Shown here piece by piece: positions 1 to 13,060 of a DNA stretch of 64,000 nucleotides (position 1 is its first letter; each line of letters starts with the position of its first letter). The translations under genes were made by a program, and so were the position numbers. Origin of the DNA: Cyclaneusma minus (taxonomy: Eukaryota > Ascomycota > Leotiomycetes > Marthamycetales > Marthamycetaceae); contig JAKZHN010000052.1 in NCBI GenBank assembly GCA_037179335.1, forward strand, positions 62,001-126,000, in the 5' to 3' direction. Below the pieces are notes generated by a model. The model saw only the letters and a program-made list of their open reading frames with translations. It ran no database searches and had not been told where the DNA came from.

Positions 1-190
1 GTCTTGTGGTCTCTTGGGGCTCATTACCTTAAGATGAGATCCCCCGGTGGCGGCGACAATGGCAAGAATGAGCTCACAGCCACCCAGACTGCGCTCGCAG
101 TCTTGAAAAAGAGTCTGGGCGGTCGTGAGCCTCTTCTTTCTATGTCGTCGGCGCTGGGCATGTTTGAGCTTTCATGCCTTAAGGTACCAT

Positions 191-313
191 CTATCTGCGC
201 AATCTGAGCGCATACTTTTCTTTCATTATGGGGGACGACGAGCTTCCACCTGTCCGTGGTGTCCTCTACGAACCTTCAGACTGCGAAAGCAGTTTGGAGA
301 GCCGAGAGAAGCT
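191..313 (+). repeat. Duplicated short coding-like segment, copy 1
   Basis: From the ATG near 228 this segment reads MGDDELPPVRGVLYEPSD. The second copy at 699-832 reads MEDVKLPPVRGVLYEPSD. The DNA between them is almost identical over about 40 bases, and the one change inside the shared codons (CGT/CGC) is synonymous. Similarity extends upstream of the ATG to a shared GCGCAAT stretch. I do not recognise the peptide. It may be the first exon of a small duplicated gene or a relic of one. Confidence 0.45.
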
Positions 314-562
314 CAGTTCCTTTGGGGGTCACATTCAGTTCCTTTGTGGTCACGTCTTTTGGTCTGGGGGCGTCTCTTCCCAATCGGGTGCTATTCCCAT
401 CTACGTTGCAGCTTACAGTCCCGAAAAAACCCTGGCTGGGGACTCTCTTCCCAATCGGGTGCATTCCCACTCCTCAAGGCCCGAAAGATAGTAAGGTCAG
501 TTCCTTTGGGGCAAACATCCTAGTTCCTTTGGGGGTCACATCTCCGTTCCTCTGGGGGTTCT
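314..562 (+). repeat. Short direct repeats downstream of copy 1
   Basis: The phrase AGTTCCTTTGGGG(G) recurs near 314, 500 and 528, and TCTTCCCAATCGGGTGC occurs twice (near 374 and 445). These look like local slippage-type duplications. No gene is supported here. Confidence 0.5.
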
Positions 563-698
563 CTGCTTCACTCTAAGGTACGTGCAAACTTTTCTTCTTC
601 CTGTCTCTCATCAACAACATCATGTCTTTCGTTTGTCCATTGTGTTTCATGCGAGCCTGTATCTCTCTTTTTGTCGCTTGGTATTTTCTTCAGGTGGA

Positions 699-832
699 AA
701 TGTATCAGCGCAATTTAGGGAGCCATATAATTCACATTTATGGAGGACGTCAAGCTTCCACCTGTCCGCGGTGTCCTCTACGAACCTTCAGATCTGCCAG
801 TGCAGTCTGGAGAGCCGAGAGAAGCTCAAATT
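699..832 (+). repeat. Duplicated short coding-like segment, copy 2
   Basis: This is the second copy of the LPPVRGVLYEPSD segment, with an ATG at 740. The frame runs on to EAQI, followed directly by a GTAAGT donor-like site near 833. A further GTAAGT lies near 889. This pattern suggests a small intron-containing gene or gene relic. Copy 1 has a different continuation after the shared part, so at most one of the two is likely intact. Confidence 0.4.
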
Positions 833-999
833 GTAAGTCTTGTTCTGTCTTCCCATCATATCACCCCAGATCCATGGTGTTCCGTCGGTAAGTCTGTGCT
901 TCCTTCCTTTCCGCATCGTGTTTGTGTCACTGTTGGTCGCGAGGTGATGCTATCCCCACTTCGCGACGACGACCCCCTTTTCCCCTCAACACTCTGTTT

Positions 1000-1600
1000 C
1001 GCAACGCTCAGTGACTACCTAGGTGCCTGTGGATAGTGCTGATACCGAATATGTCTTGAAGCTTATTTGAGTCGCTGCGGGCGTGAACAATGGCAATTTG
1101 GGCGTTGTTGACTTCCTCGACGTGCGACAAAACTTTTAGAGTTTCGCGGGGGTTTGGTGATGGTTGTTGCCGGTTATTGAGGGGGCTCGCACTTGCATGT
1201 GACTTAGCCAACTCTCCTTCTGAACTCCAGTCCAGCTTCCACGTTAGCCCTGTGAACTGTGACAAATTAGGTAGTTGTAAATGGCTCAAGCAATTGTGAA
1301 TATCTCAAGTCTTCGTGCATATCTCAAGTTATTGTGAAAATTCCAAATCTTCGAGAGCAGCGCCGATGAATGACAAAATAGGTAACAAACAACAGCTACA
1401 TGTAATGTTGTACATCGGTGACAGCTAGATGTCGCGGCAGCAGTACATATTTGATTCGTGCTAGACTGCTTCTTCGAACATGATCCAAAATCAGCGAAAG
1501 TTCCGCATGGACCTTCCGGTCGCCTGTAAGTGTCAGCACCCGAAACAACTTGAATTCCCTAGATGTCCAGTTTCTAGCAGTTCCGGATGAGAGTATGTAT
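1000..1600. other. No recognisable gene
   Basis: Only short overlapping frames without domain character are present. ATATCTCAAGT is repeated around 1301-1330. Confidence 0.5.
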
Positions 1601-1638
1601 TTCTTTTGTTGATTCTCAACCATGCGCCGGAGAGCCGT

Positions 1639-1648
1639 ATTTATACCT
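1639..1648 (-). promoter_or_regulatory. Array unit 1 TATA box
   Basis: GGTATAAATA on the minus strand. No clear TGAGTCA partner is present at the usual spacing. Confidence 0.5.
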
Positions 1649-2007
1649 TTGCAGAGACAGCGAAGAAGAACGGGTCACATGGTGCGGTTAAAGTGAGCCT
1701 AGAACCATCTCACTTCTCATGATGTATGTCTAGAGAGCTCGGTGAAAAGGTGGAGTATGCATCAGCCATTGACCGACATGATGGCAACTACATTCCTCGA
1801 CAGCAGGAACTCTTAGCCTCTCCGTCGGTCTTCTTACGAAGTCGATGATTCTAAACTTGGGATATTTGGGAGCTTCATCCTAATTCACTTTCAAGCTTTT
1901 CACCAGCTTGAAGGCTGTATTTATTTTTCTTGCGCTTCCAAATCGCGAAATGGACTTGCCATTGTTTGAGTACTTTCTTAGTTGCCACTTAAGGATCCTG
2001 GAGCTGT

Positions 2008-2081
2008 ATTTATACCTTTCGTAGGAAGGAAGGAAGACCTTTGGGTACTGTTTGGGTTCTGGGCGAGCTACTAATGACTCA
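2008..2081 (-). promoter_or_regulatory. Array unit 2: TGAGTCA site plus TATA box
   Basis: The TATA box is at 2008-2017. A perfect ATGACTCAT palindrome follows, with its TGACTCA core at 2075-2081, next to a CACGTG site. Confidence 0.7.
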
Positions 2082-2375
2082 TCACGTGAGATGTCGACTG
2101 CTCGGAATAGAGGTTGGCGAAAGACAAGACAAGCGGAAGCAACAAGCTTCTACGACAGCAGTTGGATTCCTCCGCATGAAGATGACATTTTCCTCCTCAC
2201 TGTGGACTAGGGTGGGTATCGAATTGACGTGGGCCTTGCAGCCCTTGCCTCCGCATCATTTTGAAGAGGAAGCCGGTACGCATTTCTCACTTCCGCCCTC
2301 GCGAGAAATCAGTGGCCGTATGGTCTTTGTAGCCATACTCTCTTTCTTGATTCCTATAGGAAGGCCTAAGAGCTG

Positions 2376-2489
2376 TATTTATACCTATGCTGAGAAGAGA
2401 AAAACTCATGTGGTTCCGCTGTACGGACTTTCGAAGTGGACGAGGTCACGTGACCTCGCTGCTCATTTCACGGGAGCTCGGATGACACG
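2376..2489 (-). promoter_or_regulatory. Array unit 3 TATA box with weak distal site
   Basis: The TATA box is at 2376-2385. The only TGACACG-like site is at 2483, farther away than in other units. A GGTCACGTGACC palindrome lies near 2445. Confidence 0.5.
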
Positions 2490-2738
2490 GCGGGAAGCGG
2501 ACGACAGCAGACCCGTGCCGTACTGGACCCAAGATTTCCAACGGCGACATCTTTCTAGCTGCACCACTTGCGTTCTGGAACTATCAGAGCTTTATTTTTG
2601 CATCGCTCCCCATTCCTCATGAGACAGGCAGCCACTACTCTTCCCTGAGTTGGAGAAATAGCCGCAGAATCACGTCGTTCATGTAAATTATCCTTCTTGT
2701 TAACCCTCTTTGATCTCCAAGTGCAGGCCTTGGGGTTC

Positions 2739-2825
2739 TATTTATACCTCGAGGGTAAAATGTAGCAAGAAGAAGGACACCGATGTAGAGATGTCCGAAG
2801 TCGGTGGATCAGTGGTGACGACTTA
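2739..2825 (-). promoter_or_regulatory. Array unit 4 TATA box
   Basis: The TATA box is at 2739-2748. The partner site is degenerate (TGACGACTTA near 2816). Confidence 0.5.
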
Positions 2826-3091
2826 TGAGAGAGCTCAAGGTACCAGGTTGACAGCTACGGAAAGCGTCGACAACAGCAGATGACATCGACAGTAGCATAT
2901 TCCAGCCTCCTATGGCCCATGATATTAGCATAGATCTGCATCTGGAGCTCGCGAAGCTTCACCTGCGTCAATACACCTTTGTCCAATAATCATAGTGTAT
3001 GCCTATCCTCCTGCTTTTATCGCACTGCCCTCGAGTGTCTCGAGATGATGATACATATTGATTTGGCTTTTTTAGTTCTCACTTGTGCAGA

Positions 3092-3171
3092 TATTTATAC
3101 GTTGCTGGAGAGAGCCAAGAGAAAGACAAGCAGGCCTCCTCACGCAGTTTTCGCGGGCTGTCGATGACTCA
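3092..3171 (-). promoter_or_regulatory. Array unit 5: TGAGTCA site plus TATA box
   Basis: The TATA box is at 3092-3100. A perfect ATGACTCAT has its core at 3165-3171. Confidence 0.65.
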
Positions 3172-3428
3172 TCCCTAGGGAGTTTTGAGTGACAGCTTGG
3201 AAGACGGAGACGGTGGCAGGGGTATCAAACTACAGGAGCAATGCTTATCGCCAATAACAGCCGTGGGCCTATTATTATAGGTAGTTCTGTGCAAGCTTTC
3301 GTAACGATGCTTTCGAACTCTGTCTCTGTGTCGTCGGTTTTCAGCGAATTGGATCTCGGTACTGTACTACTTCCAAAGTTTCTCTGCTCGTTTGCCGACT
3401 TGGTTGTCAAATACGGACCTTGGACTGG

Positions 3429-3504
3429 TATTTATACCTCAAGGGAAGCAAAGAAGGAAGGAACTTCCAGTTCTTCGTTATTCAAGCGGGGTGATAGTGA
3501 CTCG
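3429..3504 (-). promoter_or_regulatory. Array unit 6: TATA box and TGACTCG site
   Basis: The box starts at 3429 and TGACTCG starts at 3498, a start-to-start spacing of 69 bp. Confidence 0.6.
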
Positions 3505-3806
3505 TCCCTCAAGAGCTCGGAAGAAGGCCATAGGGGGGAGGAATAAGTGAAGGGTATCAAAACTTTGACAACAACAGCAGCAGAGCTTTTCACCATCAAC
3601 ATTTGGATTCTTTTGGTACCCAGAACGATACTTGCTTGTGGGTTTTACCAAGCTTACCCCTGTGTTGTTTTGCAGGAAATCTGATGCACAAGCTATCCGC
3701 ACATCTGCTTTTCCCGCGCTGGCAAAAATTGAGCCGTCGAATTCTTGAGTCGAGAGAGCCACTTGTTTCTTGGTTCCTTGGTTCTTGACTGCTGGACATG
3801 GAGCTG

Positions 3807-3882
3807 TATTTATACTTCATGGAAGGTAGCAAACAGCAAGAGGTGTAGCCCTGCTTGTCCGGCTTCGACGAGCGATGACACA
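3807..3882 (-). promoter_or_regulatory. Array unit 7: TATA box and TGACACA site
   Basis: The box starts at 3807 and TGACACA at 3876, a spacing of 69 bp. The minus-strand leader carries AACCAAGAAAC. Confidence 0.6.
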
Positions 3883-4185
3883 TTCCTCAAAACCCGAGAG
3901 ACAGCTCGGAGAGAATCGAGGGGAAAGAACATATTACAGGCAAGGGAAGACCCAGACGACAGCAGCAAGGCTCCTCACCAGCGACACATTTTCATCCCTC
4001 TTTTCTCTTTCATCGAAACCTCTCTCTCGTGCCTGAAATACCTGCATTGCCTTGGAAATGCTTTACGTGGGTAGACAGATTCACCTTCCTGCTTGCCTCG
4101 CATTGACGAATGGAAAGTCGTCCACCATGGGTGCGGCTCGAGTCAAAGTTCCTTTCTTGCTCCTCAACTACAGACTGTGGGGCTT

Positions 4186-4261
4186 TATTTATACCCCGTG
4201 GAAGATAGTAAAGAGAGAAGAGCAGACCCCTGTGCGGTTCACGTGCGCGAATAATAACCCA
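4186..4261 (-). promoter_or_regulatory. Array unit 8: TATA box with decayed TAACCCA site
   Basis: The box starts at 4186 and the decayed site at 4255, spacing 69 bp. Downstream on the minus strand a 15-codon ORF begins MVDDFPFVNA. Confidence 0.55.
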
Positions 4262-4566
4262 TTCCTTGAAAACTAGAGAGAGCTACAGAGACAAGCGCGA
4301 GAACTTGCCACGGCAATAGAGTCTTGGGGTCAACAGCAGCAAGACTTTTCGGCAGTAGCCAGTAGGACCTATCGGATTTCCTTTTGTATTTTGCAAAAGT
4401 GACTATTAAGACTTCCAGTTTTTCTTCCCATGTTGTTGGCAAAAAATATCACGCAAGTTCTTCTGAGTTCCTGATTTCATTGTACTGGCAATCGGTGGGT
4501 TTTTTACCCATATCTTGGGAACTTATGAAATTTTTTCTTGGTCTTTCAAATCGGATGAGGGAGCTC

Positions 4567-4645
4567 TATTTATACCCCAAGGAAGGTAGGGAAGAGGGAG
4601 AAGAGCAGACTCTTTGTGTGATTTGGATGGCGTGATGCTGACTTA
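4567..4645 (-). promoter_or_regulatory. Array unit 9: TATA box and TGACTTA site
   Basis: The box starts at 4567 and TGACTTA at 4639. On the minus strand GACCAAGAAA follows, then a 20-codon ORF starting MGKKPTDC. This is the unit interrupted by the retrotransposon, about 180 bp to its right. Confidence 0.6.
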
Positions 4646-4755
4646 TTCCTTGAAAATTGGAGAGAGCTACAAAGACGAGAGTCGGAATTCACCACGAGAA
4701 TAGAGCCTATAGGTCAACAGCAGCAAAACTGTTTGACGGCAGGACCTCCTGTATT

Positions 4756-4940
4756 TGTGACGGCCCCAGGCCGCAATAGCCACGTGACCCCGGCCCGTGA
4801 CCGGTCCGGCGTAAGCGACTAGCGCTTTGGAGCTTCCTTAAGAAGCTTCTTGCCCTGGACCTTTTTTTTCAATTTAATACATACCATTAATTTATGCCTT
4901 GCCTTGCTATTTTACATAACCTTGGGCCCGCGCTATAATA
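4756..4940 (+). repeat. Left LTR of the gypsy element
   Basis: Starts TGTGACGGCCCC and ends CTATAATA (originally CCATGACA, as in the right LTR). The outer 105 bp remain GC-rich, while the inner part is C-to-T mutated. Confidence 0.9.
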
Positions 4941-6679
4941 GTTGTATTAATTTTTTTTTCAATAATTAAATAGCTTTAAAAATTTGCTATTTTTAAAGCT
5001 TTGCTTTTTATAAGCAATTTATTGCGCACTATAGCAATCCAGCGCTCCAAATTTATTTATAATAGCCTTAAACGTTTTAATTTGTTTTAAATAAATTAAA
5101 ATATATATAATACAAGCTTTATCCAATAATTGCATGCTATTTTTTAGCATTTTTATTTATGCAAACCTTTTTTAATTGTTTCAGCTGCTTTAATTGCCGT
5201 AATAATTATTTTTATTTTTAAAAAAAGATTAAAGCTGAAGTTTTTGTATAATTTAAAAGTATTTTAGATTTAGGTTTAGCTCCTATTTCAATTATGGTTA
5301 ATAAATTGCATAATAGTAATAATGCGCAATTATTGCGCGCTTTTTAAAATTAACTAAAAAAATTATTTTAATAATTGCAATTTTTAGCAATTAAATTAAT
5401 AATATAATTTAAGCTGCTATAAATAATCGCGCTAATATTATTAGCAATAATAATGCTATTAAATTTCGCTTAATGCATAAAAGAAATAAAAAAGAAAAAT
5501 GTAATTGCGCAATTATTTTTGCTATTTTAAAAATTGTTATAATAAGCATTGTATTTTTAAAGCTCTATTTAAGAATATTAACCCTTTTATATATTTTTTT
5601 AAATTCCGAATTTAGCGGTAAGTTTAAATTTAGCAATAGCTTTAATTTTAATTTTAAATTCAATAATTATAAGAAAAAGAAAAAATAAATAAATAAAGCT
5701 TTCTAATTTGAAAAAGCTGAATAATGGCGAAAATTTTAAATTTTAATATTGGGTAATTACTATTAAAAATAAGCTTATTCCCAATTATAATTTTTTTTAT
5801 TTAAAGCTTTGTATATAGCATATATTTGGAATTATTATACCGGCATAGCTTAATAAGCCCTTTAAAGCCGCTATTATTTTAAGGAAAATTTATTTATTAG
5901 CTGGCGCTAAATAATCAAGATTTCAAAAATATATATAAATAATTTAATTAAAAAAACTGATATTTTAAAAGTTTATATAGAATATAAAATAAATAGCAAA
6001 AAGATATTTAGCGAATTTTTTAACGACCTTTATTATAATGCATAATTAGCTAGAATATTTAATAAAAATGTTTTTGCTAATTTATATTGCAAATTGTTTT
6101 TAAAATTAAAATTAATTGTGGTTTTTATTATTTATAGTTATAAAAGCTTGGAAAAAATTAAAATATTATGCCATAAATTTTACTATAAGATATTTATTTA
6201 AAACAATGCTATTAATGCCATTAAGCTTTTTTAAATAATGGCTAATTTTAATATAATAAAAATAAAAATGAAAATAGATTAAGCAATGAAAATCCAAAAA
6301 GGCAAAATAAAAATAAAAATAATAATAATTGTTTTAATTATAAAAAAAAGATTATTAAAAAATAAAAAGCCAAGCGTGATTGCAATGCAAAAGAATTTGC
6401 CTGCTTTCTTTATTATAAGATTGGATATATTATAAAGGAATATCTTTATAAAAAAATTAAAAAAAAATTTAACCAGGTCGACAATTGCGCTAAATTTAAA
6501 AACAAAATCGGAAAATAATTAAATTTAAAAAAAAAGAATTTTTCTAAATTAATTATTACATGAATTTATTAATTCATTATTTTTAAATATTAATTGGCTA
6601 ATTGGTAAAAAATATTTTATTATTTTCTATATTTCAAAAAATAATAATTTATAAATTAATATATTTATTGATAGTAAAG

Positions 6680-6884
6680 TGTAAATATTTTATATTATTA
6701 TTTAAATCCAACGTGGGCTGGACCCTTTAAATATATTGTATTAAAAAATAAAGGCTATTTTACAGCTTAAAAATATTGTGCATTTTGTTTTTGCTTATAT
6801 ATATATAAATGGCGTAATTTTCTATATATAATTGAAATATTTTGGCAGAGAATTAATTCAAATTATTAAAAAAGCATTTTAATA
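6680..6884 (-). repeat. Copia 3' LTR (left end)
   Basis: Matches 12074-12278 over most of its length with C/T and G/A differences. The AT-only outer edge is uncertain by some tens of bases. Confidence 0.65.
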
Positions 6885-8732
6885 TTTCTTTTAATTTTTA
6901 ATAATATAGCTTTCCCGGATTTTAATTTCTTTTTTAAACTATATTATAGCCAATTTATATTATACTATAATGCTTTATAGCATATTATATATTGCTTAAT
7001 TATATATTATAATATAGTAATTTCAATATATTAAAATTGGCGCTTTTTTATATATATTTAATATCTATTGCATTTGGCATTTTTGTTTTCTTTTTTAAAC
7101 CCTTATTTTCTAATTTTAATAATTTTAATAATTTGGCAAATTAAATTCTTTATAATACCTTGGTAAATCCGTTTGCAATTATATTTTGGATATTAATATA
7201 AATTATTTATTGCTTGCAATTGTTTTTTAATTTTTTAATAAAATAATAAGCAATATTAATATATTTAAATTTTTTATAAAATTGGAAATTTTTAATAAAA
7301 ACTATAGCATTTTAATTGTTTTTTTTATATTTATATAATAAAAATTATTTTTTATTAATTTGCTATATTTAATATCTTTTAGTATTTAAGCAATTTATTA
7401 TTTTTGCTTAATATTTGCAATAGCTGCTATATATTTAGCTTTATAAATAAATATAAAAATATTTTTGCTTCTAATTTAATTATAATATTAGGCTTTTTAA
7501 AAGCATAGCTATAAATTAGGCTAGCTTTTTTGCGGCGTAATAAATATTAAATTTTATTAAAATTATAAAATATATTAGCTTTTCTAATTTTCTTTAATAT
7601 AAATTCTTTTTTTTAGTAAAATTTATTATATTGCTGCTATTTATAAAAATAAAATATAATTTCTTTTTGGCAATTAAAAATCCAAATTCTATATAAAAAT
7701 TATTGATATACTATTTTTTTAAAAAAAAATTAATTAATTTTTAAAATTTTTAATTAATTTTTAAAATTTTTAATAATTTATGTTTTATAATTTGCACACC
7801 TAAAACTTTTTTAATCTCCCCCAAACTTTTAGCAATAAATTTAAAAAACAATTTAATAAAAAGCTTATTAAAATTCGCATTAGATTTGGCAGCAATTATA
7901 ATATTATTAATATAAATTAAAATATTTATTTTTATTTTTTTATTTACAAATAAATAAAAATTATTAAAACTTGATTTAAAGCCTAATTTAAAAATTTCAA
8001 ATTTAATTAAATAAATTTAATTTCTGGCGATTTGCTTTAAATTGTATCAATTTTTATTTAATTAAAAAATATAGCCGAATTTAACAATTATCCTATTTAA
8101 AAGCGCTAAATGCATTAATTTTTCAAATTCAGCTTTAATAAATATATTGCTAATATTAAAATAGCGGCATTTTGTATTTTGCCAGGCTATAATAGCTAAA
8201 CAAATCCTAAATATATTTATGCAAATTATAAACAAAAATATATTAAAAAAATCCTTTTTATAAATTTAATTAAAGCCGAGAACTATTAAACGGGCTTTAT
8301 ATTTATTTAGGCCGCCGTTTAAATTTTATTTAATAGTAAATATCTATTTAATAAAAAGTAAATTAAAAGCTATTTATATAGTTATTTTAATTTAAATATT
8401 ATTAGCTATTAAATTTGTTAATTCTATTATAATAGTCTTTTTTCAATTACTTTTATATAAAAAATTATTTACAGCCATTTTATAAATTTTTAAAATAAAA
8501 ATTTCCAAAATTTCCTTAGCGAAAAAAAAATAAATTTATGCAAATTATTTTTATTTTTAATTATAGTTGCTATAAAAGCTTTTAAAAACCAATTTTTGCA
8601 TAAAATTCCAATTTTAATAATATTGCGTTTTAAAAAGTTTTATTTGCCAATTACTTTTGCAAAAAGCTTTTTTAAATCTTTAAATAACAGCTATTTATAA
8701 ATAATAAAAACAGTTAAAAATGCCTTATTAAA

Positions 8733-8798
8733 ATTTATAGCATTTATATTTATAGCATTTATATTTATAGCATTTATATTTATAATATTTATATTTGT
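8733..8798. repeat. 15-bp tandem repeat
   Basis: About four copies of TATAGCATTTATATT, spaced exactly 15 bp, lie inside the copia remains. Confidence 0.8.
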
Positions 8799-11700
8799 TA
8801 ATTTAAGCGCATTTATTATATTAATAATATTTTTGGGCATTTTTATAATAGAGATTTTAAAAACTAATTATTTTAATTAAAATTTTAAATTATTAAATTC
8901 GAAATAAAATATTGCTTTTATTTATTTATTTTAATTAACAGCTAAAATTATTATTTTTAATTTAGCAGCTTTAATTGGCTTGTTTTTAAATACTTTTTAA
9001 TTAAAAAAAGATTTACGGGCTTTTGTTTTGCCAATGCTGGCTTGCTAATATAATAGCAATTAAAAACTTTATTTAAAATGCCTTCAAAATTATAAAAATG
9101 ATTTTTTAGCTTTAAATTTATAATTTCGCTAGGGACTTTTTTATTTTATTTAATAATAGATTTTATAGCCATTTATTTTAAATCCGGATAATATAGCTTA
9201 TATTGTTTAATAATGTTTGAATTATATTTTACAAATATATATTTTCTTTTTATAAATAAAAATTTGTTTTTACGGCCCTTTTTAAAACATCTTTTTTTAT
9301 TAATATAAAACCAAATTCTGCAATTCCGAATCTTGATATTTTCCTATTTAAAAAGCCTTTCAATTTAAGATTTTTTTAAATTAATTTTTTTATTATTGAT
9401 TTTTAAATTAATATTAATTTTATTTCTATAATAAGTTTTAGCTATAGCAGCTTTAAACCAGAATTTAATTAAAAGCTTAGCATTATATAACATAATCCGA
9501 ATATTTGCTTTTGCAATTTAAATTATTTTTTCAGCTGGCCTATTTTATTAAAAAAAGTAACTTTTTTTTACATTTTACACTATTAATTTAAGCCTAATAA
9601 AAATTTCTTGTACTATTTCTTTTATTTTTTTATTTTTATTTTTTTATTTTTATTTTTTTATTTTTTTATTAATTTTTTTGTGATTTTTAATTCCATTCTT
9701 TTACGCTAGGCAATTAAAATAAAATATCTTTTAGTTTTTAATTTTATAGCAAAAGTACATTTTTTTTTATTTGGCTATTAATTTGTTTTAATAATCAAAT
9801 ATGTTTATAAATATTAAAAACAAAATGCCAGCTATATTAAAATGTACTAATTTAAAAAAAAATTGCAAAGATTTTAAAAATATAATTTTATATTTTGCCA
9901 ATATTTCAGTTTTTATAATAATAGAGAGTATTAAGGATTTTAATGTTTTTTTAAAAAAATAATAATAAAATACAATTTATTAATTTTGGCCGGGTTTAAA
10001 TAAGCCTATTTTTAATAAAATAAAATAAAATATTATTTAACGGCTTTTTGCTATTAGTTTTTTCAATTTGCCTTTTTAACTATTTTAATTTTAATGTTTT
10101 TAATTGTTTTAATTTTAATTTTAAATTAAATGGCTTTTACCATACTGAAGATTAGCGCTTTTTAAATTATAATTAGCAATATTGTTTATATTATAATAAT
10201 TGATATATTTTATATTATAGCAATTGGCATATTTAATATACTATATTAAAATGTTTTTAAAAAGGAAAAACTTAGTATAAAAAAAGTTATTTAAAGCTTT
10301 TTTAATTTTTTCAATTTTAGCAAAAAAAGCAATAAAATAAAAAATAGCAATAAAACATAATTGCTTCAATGCTAATACCAATTTGGCTGCTATAATTGTA
10401 AAATTTATAATATATAGACTTTATTATATAAATGCTTTAAAATCAAAATTTTAAATATAGTAATTTTTAATATATATATTATTTTATTTAAAACTATTTA
10501 AAAATTCCTTTTAATAAGTTTTTCTATTTAAAAGCAAATTTACCTTTAAATATAAAATATATAAAATATTTCTAAATAAGCATTTCCCGTTTTAAATCCT
10601 TATTAATATAATGCCAATTTGATTTAAATATAGCCTTCCCTTTTTTATTTTAATATCTTTTTATTAATATAGCTTTTTTTAAAAAAAAATCAATTATATA
10701 TAATATAGCGTTAAAATTGGCAATTTAAATAAAATGGAAAACTTTATTAATAATGCCAATAAAATTTTAAATAATATATATTATATTTTTTTAAAGATTT
10801 TAAAGGAATTTTCTTAATATTGTTTTTAGCTATATAGGCTTTTTTCTTTTTACTTAAAATCTCTATTAGGCCGATTATTATAATATTTTGCATTACTTTC
10901 TATTTTATACGAAAATAAAATATTTTTTAATGCTATTATAATCCTTTTAGCTATATAGAAAACACTTAATTTAATTATAAAAAATCTTGCTATCCCTATA
11001 GCTATTAATTTCAATTTTATAGAAAGCATTGGTAAAGCATTTATTCTATAGCTTGCTAAATTGCTTTTTTTTATATTTGCTTTTATTATTTAATTTTTAT
11101 AAGGCAGCAAAATAAACATTTTTTTAAAAATTTATTAAAAAAAAATAGATAATATTTAAATTATATTTATTTAATACTATATTTTTAAATACAATATACT
11201 CTGCTAAAAAATATAATAGTATAATACGAAAAGAAATCATTATATAAAATAAATTTAATTAAATAATTTGGCGGTAAATACTATAAAATTTAATTTAGAT
11301 TTTTTTAATAATAGAATTTAAAATCCATTTGGAATTTGCAATTTGGCAAAAATAAAAATTTATAATAGTAATAAAAATTACAAAATATTTTTTATTTAAA
11401 ATATTTCAAATATTTGTATAACAAATTTTAATATTAATAGCTTTTTTATTTGATTAATTAAAATAAATATAAATTTTATAAAAGGCTTTGGCAATATTTG
11501 CTTTATATTGCCTTTCCAAATTTTTATCCAATACAATTTGCTTTTTATTTGCTTAAATGGCATTAAAATTTATAACATATTAATTAAAAATAGTATTTAA
11601 AATATATTAAATATGTTTGCTTTTAAAAAACAGTTTTATTATAATAAATCATTTATAATAATTAGCGTAAATAAAAATAAAAATAGTTTTTTTTAATTGT

Positions 11701-11833
11701 AAATATTTTATGTATTAATAAATATAATAAATATAGTATTTAATTTATAAAAAAAACTAATTAAAATTAATAAATATATTAATTTGGAAAATAAAAGCTT
11801 ATTATTATTATTAATTTATAAAAAAAATTCCAA

Positions 11834-12050
11834 ACGCACGGCGCTGCGCTAATAAATAATAAAATTTAAAAATACGATGCTGCAAAATAAAATAAAATAA
11901 AATAAAAATGCAGCGCTGCGCTAGAAATTTAAAGGCTTTAAAAATACAATACTGCAAAATTTTTGCTGAAAATCTAAAAACACGGAATTGCAAATTTCGC
12001 TTTAAAAATATAATGCTATAAAAACCTTAAAAATACGGCGCTGCAAAAAT
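11834..12050. repeat. Degenerate tandem repeat in the copia 5' region
   Basis: Variants of AAAAATACGGCGCTGCAAAA recur near 11872, 11940, 11968, 12000 and 12028, with GCAGCGCTGCGCTA near 11832 and 11912. They lie just inside the 5' LTR of the inverted copia element. Confidence 0.55.
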
Positions 12051-12073
12051 TTATTTTTTTAATTATATTAAAA

Positions 12074-12278
12074 TATATTAATAATTATAATTTATTTAAA
12101 TCCAATATAACTTGAATTTTTTTTAAATATATTATATTAAGAAAAAAGGATATTTTATAATTTAAAAGTATTGTGCATTTTCTTTTGCTTATATATGCAA
12201 AACTCGCGTAATTCCTTGTATATAATTAGGATATTTTAGCAGGGGGTTAATTCGAATCACCAAAAAAGCACTTTAATA
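12074..12278 (-). repeat. Copia 5' LTR (right end)
   Basis: Partner of the repeat at 6680-6884. The minus strand begins TATTAAAGTGC, possibly from TGTTA before RIP. Confidence 0.65.
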
Positions 12279-13060
12279 ATTATAAATATTTATATAGCGG
12301 AAGCTTTAATTTTAGTAATTTTTTTGTTGATTTTTTTTAAAAAAGCCTATTTTTATTTATAGGTATAATAAAAAAAAGATTTTATTTATTATATTATATA
12401 TTCGGATTTTTGAATTTAAAATAGGGTATTTAAAAAAATATTATATTTAATTATTAATTTAGGTTTATATAAATTTTTAATTGGATTTGAATAGTAAGAA
12501 AAATAAAATATATTGCTAAATTTAAAAAACCGGTGTTTTTAATAATTGGATAATTTTCTAATTTAAGAAAAAAGCCTAATAATAAAAATAAAGAAAATTT
12601 TGCAATTAGAAAGGCTAGAAAAGCCTTAGCTATGCTTTTTCTAACACCTAATATATTAAAACATAAATATTCCAATTCACCAATTTCAAAATAAACCCCG
12701 AAATTAGTATTTATATATAAATTAGCAATAATAAAAGCTATAAACGTTATAAATTAATAATTTACAAATAAAACGTTTAAGCTATTATAAAAGCCCAAAA
12801 AATAGAGTTTTTATTGGATTTATTTATAGAAATTTTCCAAATTAACGGTACAAATATATAGCGAAATTTTAAAAAGCTTTAAAAAAGCGGATTTATTATT
12901 TGAATTTGTTTCTTATATAAAATAAACAAAGCTTTAAAAGCCAAAAAGAATATTGAATAAATTTAAAGATTTTAATAATAATAAATAGCTAAATTAAAAG
13001 CGTTCCGAATATTTTTTTAAAAAAAATAGATTTTATTTTTTAAAAAAGGATTTTAATACC

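Larger units (their letters stand above)
6680..12278 (-). mobile_element. Ty1/copia element nested in the gypsy element, RIP-degraded
   Basis: A pair of about 200-bp similar ends (about 6680-6884 and 12074-12278) brackets 5.6 kb of AT-rich DNA. Both ends contain TTTAAATCCAA, ATTGTGCATTTT, GCTTATATAT and AAAAAAGCA stretches. On the minus strand, copia reverse transcriptase signatures remain. NKYKARLIVLGF lies at about 8266-8316, and LIYINNIIIAAK, the former YVDD box with Asp changed to Asn, lies at about 7884-7930. The gene order (the KARL motif comes before the YVDD box on the minus strand) fits this orientation. The outer limits are uncertain because RIP has blurred the ends, and I found no clear target duplication. 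Insertion lies between the gag and RT regions of the host element. Confidence 0.8.

Noticed and set aside
2041..2622. 193-codon plus-strand frame in the promoter array
   Set aside because: It runs across array units, and the other units do not keep this frame.
12240..12270. tRNA-like GGGTTAATTCGAATCACC
   Set aside because: No cloverleaf arms; it is part of the copia LTR and present in mutated form in the other LTR.
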